From: Bacteroidia bacterium
Lineage (GTDB): Bacteria; Bacteroidota; Bacteroidia; Bacteroidales; VadinHA17
Assembly (NCBI GenBank): GCA_026391515.1
Contig: JAPLEC010000355.1
Span: forward strand, 1-15,348
Reading direction: 5' to 3'
Length of the DNA: 15,348 bases
This document shows positions 7,939 through 14,698 of the stretch, one piece after another. Both the position numbers and the translations under genes were made by a program. Numbering within the stretch: the stretch's first letter is position 1; each line of letters begins with the position of its first letter. Below the pieces are notes generated by a model, which was not told the DNA's origin, made no database searches, and saw only the letters and a list, made by a program, of their open reading frames with translations.

Positions 7939-9507
7939 TCATTTAACTAGTTCCAACACCACAACCGACTTCGGAGGCATTGTAACTGTCAGAGTGCCTT
8001 CCTTTAATTTATAGCCATTAAAGGGAGCTGGTTTTACAGTTTCGGGTTTTTCAAAAGTGTTGTAAGCTGCCATTTCATTTGCTGTCAGAACTTCGCCGGA
8101 GACCGTTTTATACACTTCTCCGATTATCGGACAGGTCAAAGTAATTTCATTATTCGGATTCAGGTTTGCCAGTGAAATATGGATTTTATTTTCTTTATCC
8201 AGTGAAGCAGAAGCTGAAATAGCAGGTATCTTTCTATCTCCCAGAACGTAATCTTCGCAACGAAGATCAGTATTCAGCAGCTGTGCTTCCTGGTGCACCC
8301 TGAACATCCTGAAAACATGATATGTTGGTGTAAGAACCATCTTATCGTCCTTTGTAAGTATTACTGACTGAAGCACATTCACAACCTGTGCCAGGTTAGC
8401 CACTTTTACCCTGTCGGCATGCTGGTTAAATATATTAAGGTGTATTGCTGCAGTTATCGCATCCCTGAGAGTGTTTTGCTGATAGAGGAATCCCGGATTT
8501 GTACCAGATTCAACCTGAAACCAGTTTCCCCACTCATCAACTACCAGCCCTTTGGTCTTTTGCGGATCGTACCTGTCCATAATGGCTGCATGACCTTTGA
8601 TTATCCTGTCCATATCATAGTTCAGCCTGAAAGTCTCAAACCAGTCACTTTCAGTAAAATTGGTAGCGCTGCTTTTGCGGCCCCATCCTCCCGGGACTGA
8701 GTAGTAATGAAGGGAGAGTCCCTGGAACATACCCCTGTTCTTCGGCTCTTTCATCAGCGTTTCTGTCCATAAAAAATCATTATCGCTGGCTCCGCAGGCT
8801 ACACGGTATAAACGGTTACCTGAGAAGTCTTTAAGATAAGTTGAGTATTGCCTCATAACATCTCCATAAAACTCGGGAGTCATATTTCCGCCGCAACCCC
8901 AGTTCTCATTACCTATTGCAAATAATTTAACTTTCCAGGGTTGCTCCTGCCCGTTCTCTTTACGAAGCCTGGTCATGGGGCTGTCGGAACCAGATGTCAG
9001 ATATTCAACCCAGTCTGCCATTTCTTTAATTGTACCGGAGCCTACATTACCGCTGATATATGCATCACAGCCAATGAGTTCAGTCAGCTTCATAAATTCG
9101 TGGGTTCCGAAAGAATTGTCTTCAGTAACACCACCCCAGTGAGTATTAATTATAGAAGCTCTTTTTTCCTGAGGGCCTATTCCGTCTCTCCAGTGGTAAG
9201 TATCTGCAAAACATCCTCCGGGCCAGCGGAGATTCGGTATTTTAATCTCACGAAGGGCAGAAATAACATCATTCCTGATGCCATCAGTATTGGGAATCTT
9301 TGAATCCTTTCCGACCCAGATGCCCCCATAAATACACGAACCGAGGTGTTCAGAAAAATGTCCGTAGATATCCTTGCTGATTACTGGTCCGGAATGGTTG
9401 GCAATGATAACCAGCTGGTTAACTGCTGCCGGATTTTCTTTTTGAGCATTTGCAATAAAGAATGCATTTAAAAGAATAACGATTAAAACAACCAGTGACT
9501 TTTTCAT
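7939..9507 (-). CDS. GH51 alpha-L-arabinofuranosidase, secreted
   Basis: This retaining exo-hydrolase removes alpha-L-arabinofuranosyl residues from arabinan or arabinoxylan fragments. It has 522 residues. An Sec signal peptide (1 to about 21, LVVLIVILLNAFFIANAQ) precedes a (beta/alpha)8 barrel and a C-terminal beta-sandwich that ends PPKSVVVLELVK. The acid/base is Glu201 in IGNENWGCGG and the nucleophile is Glu325 in VVDEWGNW, both in the expected family contexts. NLRWPGGCFADTYHWRDGIG (residues 92-111) is another GH51 hallmark. Apart from the signal peptide it has the size of the cytoplasmic GH51 enzymes, so this is probably a periplasmic version without accessory binding modules. It sits between araB and GH127, which suits release of free arabinose for the ara enzymes. 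Start codon choice is supported by the signal peptide. Confidence 0.93.
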   Translation of the reverse strand: MKKSLVVLIVILLNAFFIANAQKENPAAVNQLVIIANHSGPVISKDIYGHFSEHLGSCIYGGIWVGKDSKIPNTDGIRNDVISALREIKIPNLRWPGGCFADTYHWRDGIGPQEKRASIINTHWGGVTEDNSFGTHEFMKLTELIGCDAYISGNVGSGTIKEMADWVEYLTSGSDSPMTRLRKENGQEQPWKVKLFAIGNENWGCGGNMTPEFYGDVMRQYSTYLKDFSGNRLYRVACGASDNDFLWTETLMKEPKNRGMFQGLSLHYYSVPGGWGRKSSATNFTESDWFETFRLNYDMDRIIKGHAAIMDRYDPQKTKGLVVDEWGNWFQVESGTNPGFLYQQNTLRDAITAAIHLNIFNQHADRVKVANLAQVVNVLQSVILTKDDKMVLTPTYHVFRMFRVHQEAQLLNTDLRCEDYVLGDRKIPAISASASLDKENKIHISLANLNPNNEITLTCPIIGEVYKTVSGEVLTANEMAAYNTFEKPETVKPAPFNGYKLKEGTLTVTMPPKSVVVLELVK

Positions 9508-9548
9508 TATGTTTCGATTTATATCTATTCAATTCTTTTCTTGGTGAA

Positions 9549-9610
9549 CCTTAGTGTCTTGGTGTCTTTGTGGCTATTTATTTTTGCCACCAAGACACTA
9601 AGACACTAAG
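9549..9610. repeat. Imperfect inverted repeat in the araB-GH51 gap
   Basis: Arms at 9550-9574 and 9586-9610 are complementary at 23 of 25 positions around an 11-base AT loop (9575-9585). Each arm is itself built from direct repeats of an 8-base unit of the type GTGTCTTG/GTGTCTTA (AAGACACT on the other arm). The structure fills most of the 115-base gap between the araB stop and the GH51 start. In RNA it would make a strong hairpin, but no T-run follows on the minus strand, so a processing or stability element, or simply a dispersed repeat, fits better than a terminator. Confidence 0.75.
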
Positions 9611-9622
9611 AAACACAAAGGA

Positions 9623-11296
9623 TTATGTTAATTGATTCTCAATGAACGAGCCGAGCTTTTTGTATTTTCCAAAAAGTTCTTCATATTTTTTTGCCCTGGC
9701 AGGATCTGGTTTATACTCTTTTTCAAATCCTCCTCCCATTGCTTTTTGTGCAGCAGGAATATCCTTATGAATTCCCGCTACTACTGCAGCTGCCATTGCA
9801 GACCCGAGTGCGCATGTTTGATCAGAGCGCGCAACTTTTATTGGCATGTTCAGAACATCAGAAACGATCTGCATCACATACGGATTTTTTTTCGCAACAC
9901 CCCCTATTGCAATTACTCCGTCAATCCTTACGCCTTCAGAAATAAACCTCTCGTTAATCATTTTTGAACCGAAGGCAGTAGCTTCAACAAGCGATTTAAA
10001 AATCCTGGGTGCATCGGAACCTAATGATAATCCGGCAATTGCACCTTTAAGCGCCTGGTTTGCATCAGGTGTACGTCGTCCGTTCAGCCAGTCGAGGGCT
10101 ACAAGAGCTGTTTCATCATCAGTTATTTGTTCTGCCTGTTTGCTCAATTCTGCAATTATACGGTCGGCAGTTTCCCTGCTTATTCTTTCTCTGGTTTTAT
10201 TATCGAGCCACTCCATTTTTGAAATGATCTCATCTACAGTCCACAACAGCAGCCTGCTGAACCAGGCATAAATGTCGCCGAATGCTGACTGACCGGCTTC
10301 GAGGCCGAGCATACCGGGGACTATTGATCCGTCAACCTGTCCGCAGATACCTGCAACAAGCTTATTACCAGCCTCTTCCAAAGGAGAGACCAGCATATCA
10401 CACGTTGATGTCCCCATAACTTTTACGAGCTGGTACGGTTTTATTTCACCCCCGACAGCACCAAGATGAGCATCAAAAGCTCCTGCTCCAACTTTCACAT
10501 TACCAGGGAGTCCGAGCTTTTCAGACCATTCTTTTGTCAGCGTGCCGACAGGTACATCGCAGGTATAAGTTTTACTGAAAAGATGTTCCCTGAGCCCGGC
10601 CAGCTTTGGATCAAGCTTTACAAGAAATTTTTCGTCGGGAAGACCATTGAAGTCTTCATGCCACATTGCCTTATGTCCGGCTGAGCAACGGCCTCTTATT
10701 AATGTAAGAGGATCGGTATTACCTGTAAGCAATGCAGGGATCCAGTCGCAATGTTCGACCCACGACCAGGCATTTTCCCACACTTTCTCATTGTTCCGGA
10801 TCACGTGGAGGATTTTTGCCCAGAACCATTCCGATGAATAAATGCCTCCCTCGAATTTTGTAAAGTCAACTCCTCCCCACGATCGGGCCAGATCATTTAT
10901 TTCTGCAGCTTCTTTTACGGCAGTATGGTCTTTCCATAGAACAAACATTGCATCGGGATCGTTTTCAAATTCCGGCTTCATCGATACTGGAACTCCCTCT
11001 TTATCATCGGCTACCGGTGTTGAACCGGTTGTATCGATAGTATTACCTGCAATATTACTGAGGATTTCCCTGCTCAGACCTTTGAGAGCTCCTTTTACAG
11101 AATTCTCCAGTCCTTCAATATAATCGAGCGGGTGCTGCCGGAAACGGTTTTCAGACAGATCGCAGTAAAGACCTTTCTTCCATCTCGGGTAATCAAATAC
11201 TGACGATCCTGCAATTTCGCCATTACTTGTATCTACTACAACCGAACGAACTGAATCAGTTCCATAGTCAATCCCGATGACATATTTCTTTGACAT
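9623..11296 (-). CDS. araB: L-ribulokinase (FGGY family)
   Basis: This cytoplasmic kinase phosphorylates L-ribulose with ATP to L-ribulose 5-phosphate, the second step of the isomerase pathway. The 557 residues match the length of E. coli AraB. Visible landmarks: the N-terminal phosphate-binding loop GIDYGTDSVRSVVVD (8-22); the substrate-side TTGSTPV near residue 90; the catalytic aspartate in GAGAFDAHLGAVGG (Asp275); GTSTCDM (295-301); and the C-terminal nucleotide-binding segment IGGVAKKNPYVMQIVSD (464-480) with CALGSAMAAAV. The GTDSVR loop and the long AraB-type insertions favour ribulokinase over xylulokinase or glycerol kinase, and the araD and araA neighbours agree. The ATG at 11296 places GIDYGT at the usual distance from the N-terminus. 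Gaps of about 115 bases on either side are filled by unrelated inverted repeats. Confidence 0.96.
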   Translation of the reverse strand: MSKKYVIGIDYGTDSVRSVVVDTSNGEIAGSSVFDYPRWKKGLYCDLSENRFRQHPLDYIEGLENSVKGALKGLSREILSNIAGNTIDTTGSTPVADDKEGVPVSMKPEFENDPDAMFVLWKDHTAVKEAAEINDLARSWGGVDFTKFEGGIYSSEWFWAKILHVIRNNEKVWENAWSWVEHCDWIPALLTGNTDPLTLIRGRCSAGHKAMWHEDFNGLPDEKFLVKLDPKLAGLREHLFSKTYTCDVPVGTLTKEWSEKLGLPGNVKVGAGAFDAHLGAVGGEIKPYQLVKVMGTSTCDMLVSPLEEAGNKLVAGICGQVDGSIVPGMLGLEAGQSAFGDIYAWFSRLLLWTVDEIISKMEWLDNKTRERISRETADRIIAELSKQAEQITDDETALVALDWLNGRRTPDANQALKGAIAGLSLGSDAPRIFKSLVEATAFGSKMINERFISEGVRIDGVIAIGGVAKKNPYVMQIVSDVLNMPIKVARSDQTCALGSAMAAAVVAGIHKDIPAAQKAMGGGFEKEYKPDPARAKKYEELFGKYKKLGSFIENQLT

Positions 11297-11331
11297 TCTA
11301 TTAATTGATAATTCTATTTTGAAACTTAATT

Positions 11332-11416
11332 TTGATTTTCTTCGTCTGCCCCAACCCTAAAGGGTGCGAAGAAAATCAATTACTCCCTTTAGGGCCGGGG
11401 CAAATAATTGATTTTC
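11332..11416. repeat. Compound inverted/direct repeat in the araD-araB gap
   Basis: Two interleaved inverted repeats are visible. TTGATTTTCTTCG (11332-11344) pairs with CGAAGAAAATCAA (11367-11379). GCCCCAACCCTAAAGGG (11348-11364) pairs with CCCTTTAGGGCCGGGGC (11385-11401) at 15 of 17 positions. A third copy of TTGATTTTC (11408-11416) lies at the left of the araD end and overlaps the araD stop codon (TGA at 11417-11415). The two pairings interleave, so both stems could form together only as a pseudoknot-like fold. This looks like a dispersed Bacteroidota intergenic repeat rather than a classical terminator. Confidence 0.7.
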
Positions 11417-12122
11417 AAGCATCTCCTTTATTTTGCTTCTTCTGCCCATAATAAGCATCTGTTCCGTGCTTCCTTTTAAAGTGCTTATCCAGAAGGTATT
11501 TATCAACTGGCTCCTTTTTCCCAAGGAGTACAGTATAAAATGCCATTCTTGCTATCTCCTCAAGTGCAACTGCATTATAAACAGCATCTTCCGTATCGGT
11601 GCCCCAGCAAAACGGGCCGTGGTTATTTACCAGAACTGATGGAACTGCAAGAGGATCATTTTTTTTCATTGTCTCCAGAATAACTTTTCCGGTATTTATT
11701 TCATAATTCTTTTCAACCTCTTTTTGAGTAAGTTTCCTGGAGCAGGGTACTGCTCCGTAATAATGGTCCGCGTGTGTAGTGCCAAACGGCGGAATTGATT
11801 TTCCTGCCTGCGCCCATGAAGTCGCGTAGGTTGAATGAGTATGAACAATACCTCCTATTGAATTCCATGTTTTATAAAATAAAAGGTGTGTCGGGGCATC
11901 TGTCGAAGGTTTATATTTTCCTTCAATTACTTTTCCATCAGGATCGAGAACCACCATATCATCCTCTTTCATTTTTTTATAGCTCACTCCTGAAGGCTTA
12001 ATCACAATGTATCCCGTTTTTTTATCTCTGCCGCTTGCATTACCCCAGGTATGGATCACCAGTCCTTCTTTCACAAGATCGAGATTGGCTTTGAAAACAG
12101 ATTGTTTCAATCTTTCGAGCAT
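11415..12122 (-). CDS. araD: L-ribulose-5-phosphate 4-epimerase
   Basis: This cytoplasmic zinc enzyme inverts C4 of L-ribulose 5-phosphate to give D-xylulose 5-phosphate, the last dedicated step of arabinose breakdown. At 235 residues it is a complete class II aldolase/epimerase domain. Zinc ligands are His94 and His96 in VHTHSTYATSW and His168 in VNNHGPFCWG. Asp75 lies in STDAPTHL, the catalytic Asp119 in TTHADHYYGAVPC, and the C-terminal tyrosine pair (224-225) in KHGTDAYYGQ. These fall one to a few positions from the E. coli AraD residues Asp76, His95, His97, Asp120, His171 and Tyr229. NASGRD (28-33) binds phosphate. UlaF/SgaE-type paralogues share the fold, but the araA, araB and araR context settles the call. 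The stop codon lies inside a repeat copy, and the region upstream of the start is the palindrome array. Confidence 0.96.
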   Translation of the reverse strand: MLERLKQSVFKANLDLVKEGLVIHTWGNASGRDKKTGYIVIKPSGVSYKKMKEDDMVVLDPDGKVIEGKYKPSTDAPTHLLFYKTWNSIGGIVHTHSTYATSWAQAGKSIPPFGTTHADHYYGAVPCSRKLTQKEVEKNYEINTGKVILETMKKNDPLAVPSVLVNNHGPFCWGTDTEDAVYNAVALEEIARMAFYTVLLGKKEPVDKYLLDKHFKRKHGTDAYYGQKKQNKGDA

Positions 12123-12149
12123 AATCTAATCTTTCTAATTTACATTTAT

Positions 12150-12389
12150 GCTGGCGCGGATTTGCAATCCATGCCCCTTGTTTTACTTTTCGCTGGCACC
12201 AATTTCAAATCGGCACCAGCGACGCTCCAAATTGCTGGCGCGGATTTGCAATCCGTGCCCCTTGTTTTAATTTTCTCTGGCACCGATTTCAAATCGGCGC
12301 CAGCGTTGCTGCAAATTGCTGGCGCGGATTTGCAATCCGTGCCCTTTGTTTTACTTTTCGCTGGCACCGATTACAAATCGGCGCCAGCG
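12150..12389. repeat. Array of six evenly phased palindromes (three 84-bp units)
   Basis: Three tandem units begin at 12150, 12234 and 12318, exactly 84 bp apart; the last lacks the final 12-base spacer. Each unit holds two different 23-base palindromes. Type A is GGCGCGGATT-TGC-AATCCGTGCC, at 12153-12175, 12237-12259 and 12321-12343. Type B is GGCACCGATTT-C-AAATCGGCGCC, at 12195-12217, 12279-12301 and 12363-12385. The six centres (12164, 12206, 12248, 12290, 12332, 12374) are all 42 bp apart. The first unit is the most diverged. Because 42 is divisible by three, both strands stay open and would encode 14-residue repeats (GADLQSVP and GTDFKSAPA types), which I regard as a by-product. The array resembles REP/BIME elements and separates araR from araD. 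Confidence 0.9.
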
Positions 12390-12399
12390 ATATTCTTTT

Positions 12400-13101
12400 T
12401 TAATTCACGTCAAGGTTAAAATAGAAGCCGTTCTTTATCAGCTTCTTATATCTTTCTTTATTAAACCTGTAATAGTAAGCACCTCTCTTGGATGTCTCCT
12501 TCTCCTTCTCATCGAGCTTTTCCAGGATGTTCATTGATAATATTTTTTTCCTGAAATTTCTTTTATCAATCTGGCGCTGATAAATTGCTTCATAAAGACC
12601 CAGAAGCTGAACGAGAGTGAATTTTTCAGGAAGAAGTTCAAATCCGACAGGTTTAATCTTTATTTGCATCTGAAGTTCACTCATAGCTTTCCGGACCATT
12701 GAAGGATGGTCAAAAATAAGCTGAGGAAGATGAGTTATTGATTGCCAGTGTGCACTATTTTGTTGCGTCAACCTAGGATCAATATCTTTAATCTTAATAA
12801 GTGCCCAGTAAGCTGTTGAAATGACTCTGGCTCCGGGATCCCTGTTGATATCACCATAACAGAAGAGCTGTTTCATGAAAACATTTTTCAATCCTGTCAG
12901 GCTGAAGAGAACCCGGCATGCCGCCACATCAAGGCTTTCACCCGGTTCAACAAAACCGCCGGCCAGCGACCATTTTCCCTTTGCGGGATTAAAGCTCCTT
13001 TTAACCAAGAGAAGCTTTATCTCTTTGTCATAAATATCATATCCGAAAATGATACAATCAACGGCGACGAAATACTTTTTATGCTTCGAATAGAGTTTCA
13101 T
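12400..13101 (-). CDS. araR: Nudix-fold transcriptional regulator of arabinose use (AraR type)
   Basis: This is a 233-residue protein with an N-terminal Nudix domain (about 8-145) and a C-terminal winged-helix domain (about 152-228, with FELLPEKFTLVQLLGLYEAI and the conserved RNFRKKIL). That architecture is the NrtR/AraR regulator family; Bacteroides thetaiotaomicron uses such an AraR as an arabinose-responsive repressor. The Nudix box, residues 49-71, keeps Gly49, Glu55, Arg63 and Gly70, but the metal-binding glutamates of REUxEE are replaced: Val64, Ser67 and Leu68. Hydrolase activity is therefore unlikely, and the domain probably serves as a ligand sensor. The gene lies between araA and araD, as expected of a local regulator. 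A short palindrome precedes its start and may be its own operator. An active Nudix hydrolase is the alternative, disfavoured by the degraded box. Confidence 0.9.
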   Translation of the reverse strand: MKLYSKHKKYFVAVDCIIFGYDIYDKEIKLLLVKRSFNPAKGKWSLAGGFVEPGESLDVAACRVLFSLTGLKNVFMKQLFCYGDINRDPGARVISTAYWALIKIKDIDPRLTQQNSAHWQSITHLPQLIFDHPSMVRKAMSELQMQIKIKPVGFELLPEKFTLVQLLGLYEAIYQRQIDKRNFRKKILSMNILEKLDEKEKETSKRGAYYYRFNKERYKKLIKNGFYFNLDVN

Positions 13102-13121
13102 ATAATACTCTCGTTTTAATT

Positions 13122-13133
13122 AACAAGCTTGTT
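13122..13133. promoter_or_regulatory. Candidate AraR operator ahead of araR
   Basis: AACAAGCTTGTT is a perfect 12-base palindrome in the 66-base gap between araA and araR, 21 bases from the araR ATG. The flanks are AT-rich and the symmetry does not extend further. Its size and position suit a dimeric repressor site for autoregulation. No second copy was found ahead of araA or susC, and I do not remember the published AraR consensus well enough to compare, so this is a candidate only. Confidence 0.3.
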
Positions 13134-13167
13134 GTAACTAGCTCTTAATCTATTTTTTAAACTTTTA

Positions 13168-14658
13168 TTAAATGCCATCTGAAATATGATAGAATACCTC
13201 ATTCCACCTCAGCTCTTTTCTGAAGCCGGCAATATTACATTTGTCATTGATATGGACAAATTCGATTCCGAGCATACCGGCAAAATCTTCAAGATATTCA
13301 TAGTCAACCGCTGTACTGAATCCCGTATGATGAGCGCCTCCAGCCAGTATCCAGGCAGCCGCGCCGGTTTTCAGATCGGGCATCGGTTTCCAGAGCACGC
13401 TTGCAACCGGAAGTTTTGGCATATCGGGACATTTCACAACCTCTACATCATTAACAATCATCCTGAATCTGCTGCCAAGATCGATCACCGAGACATTTAT
13501 TCCTTTTCCCGGAGCAGTTTTGAACACAAGTCTTGCAGGATCAGCCTTGCCTCCTATTGAAAGCTGGTGAACTTCGACTGCAGGCTTGCCAAGCGCGATT
13601 GAAGGACATACCTCAAGCATGTGTGCCCCGAGCACTTTCATTCCTTTCGGATCGAAATGATACGTATAATCTTCCATGAATGATGTTCCGCCTTTCAATC
13701 CGTTCGCCATAACCTTCATTGAACGTACAAGTGCTGCGGTTTTCCAGTCACCTTCAGCACCGAAGCCATATCCTTTCGCCATCAGTCTCTGCACTGCCAG
13801 CCCAGGTAATTGTTTCAGTCCATGAAGATCTTCGAACGTTGTCGTAAATGCTTTGAGGTTACCTGCTTTGAGGAATGATTCCATTCCGATTTCAATTCTG
13901 GCAGCTTCTTTCAGCGTATCTGAATTTGCAACTGCTTTTGTCATTTTGTAATCGGAACCATATTCAGAAAGAAGTTTCTTAATTGCGGCCGGTGAAACAT
14001 CATTCACTGCCTTGACAAGGTCGCCGATACCATAACCATAGACCGAATATCCCATTTTCATCTGGGCGCTCACCTTGTTGCCCTCAGTAACAGCTACATC
14101 GCGCATATTGTCACCAAAACGTGCAACTTTCATATTAAGAGCATCGTTGTAAGCTGCAGCAGCTCTGATCCATACTGCAATGCGGTCGATGGCATCTGCA
14201 TCCTGGTAATGTCCGACGACAACTTTCCTGTTCAGCCTCATTCTTGTTCCTATGAACCCGAACTCCCTGTCGCCATGAGCAGACTGGTTGAGGTTCATGA
14301 AATCCATATCGATTGTTTCCCAGGGAATATCCCTGTTAAGCTGTGTATGGAAATGGAGGAAAGGCTTATTCAGAACTGAAAGTCCTTTTATCCACATTTT
14401 AGCAGGTGAAAAGGTATGCATCCATGTGATCAGTCCGATACAGTTTTTATTATTGTTTGCTGCAGAGCACAATTCGAAAATTGAATCAGGTGTAGTCAGC
14501 ACCGGTTTGAAAACCACCTTCTGAGAAACCTTTGGCGACTTATCCAGCGCAGCAGCAATTTTGGATGAATCAGAAGCGACCTGCTTTAGTGTCTTAGGGC
14601 CATACAGATGCTGGCTTCCGGTGACGAACCATATCTCCTTACTTTTTAATTTATCCAT
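13168..14658 (-). CDS. araA: L-arabinose isomerase
   Basis: This cytoplasmic, manganese-dependent enzyme converts L-arabinose to L-ribulose, the first step of the pathway. I use the ATG at 14658 (496 residues) and not the TTG seven codons upstream: MDKLKSKEIWFVTGSQHLYG then aligns with the E. coli start region and matches its length of 500. The catalytic and metal residues are all present: Glu302 in GFGAEGDWKTAA, Glu329 in FMEDYTYHF, His346 in GAHMLEVCPS and His443/His444 in GGAHHTGFS, matching E. coli Glu306, Glu333, His350 and His450. The conserved LITWMHTFSPAKMWIKGL and QSAHGDREFGFI segments are also intact. The symporter stop lies 40 bases upstream, so the two are very likely co-transcribed, and araR follows after 66 bases. 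Confidence 0.97.
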   Translation of the reverse strand: MDKLKSKEIWFVTGSQHLYGPKTLKQVASDSSKIAAALDKSPKVSQKVVFKPVLTTPDSIFELCSAANNNKNCIGLITWMHTFSPAKMWIKGLSVLNKPFLHFHTQLNRDIPWETIDMDFMNLNQSAHGDREFGFIGTRMRLNRKVVVGHYQDADAIDRIAVWIRAAAAYNDALNMKVARFGDNMRDVAVTEGNKVSAQMKMGYSVYGYGIGDLVKAVNDVSPAAIKKLLSEYGSDYKMTKAVANSDTLKEAARIEIGMESFLKAGNLKAFTTTFEDLHGLKQLPGLAVQRLMAKGYGFGAEGDWKTAALVRSMKVMANGLKGGTSFMEDYTYHFDPKGMKVLGAHMLEVCPSIALGKPAVEVHQLSIGGKADPARLVFKTAPGKGINVSVIDLGSRFRMIVNDVEVVKCPDMPKLPVASVLWKPMPDLKTGAAAWILAGGAHHTGFSTAVDYEYLEDFAGMLGIEFVHINDKCNIAGFRKELRWNEVFYHISDGI

Positions 14659-14698
14659 GTCTTTTATAACTTTAATCAATAATCACTTTGTTTGTATC

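Noticed and set aside
9846..10271. A 141-codon plus-strand frame inside araB, and other plus-strand frames within susC, GH127, GH51 and araA.
   Set aside because: They lie opposite well-conserved coding sequence, have no recognisable domains or signals, and look like antisense shadows.
12135..12142. TAAATTAG on the minus strand just ahead of araD as a -7 promoter box.
   Set aside because: It misses one fixed base of TAnnTTTG, has no properly spaced -33 box, and would leave a leader of only about six bases.
12051..12419. Open frames on both strands across the palindrome array (plus 12051-12419, minus 12146-12367) with 14-residue repeats such as GADLQSVP and GTDCKSAPA.
   Set aside because: The repeats have a period divisible by three and no stop codons in either strand, so any frame through them stays open. 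The plus-strand frame overlaps the ends of araD and araR. I regard the protein repeats as an artefact of the DNA repeat.
14659..14679. A TTG start adding seven residues to AraA.
   Set aside because: The ATG at 14658 aligns with the known AraA N-terminus and is the better start codon; the extension has no family support.
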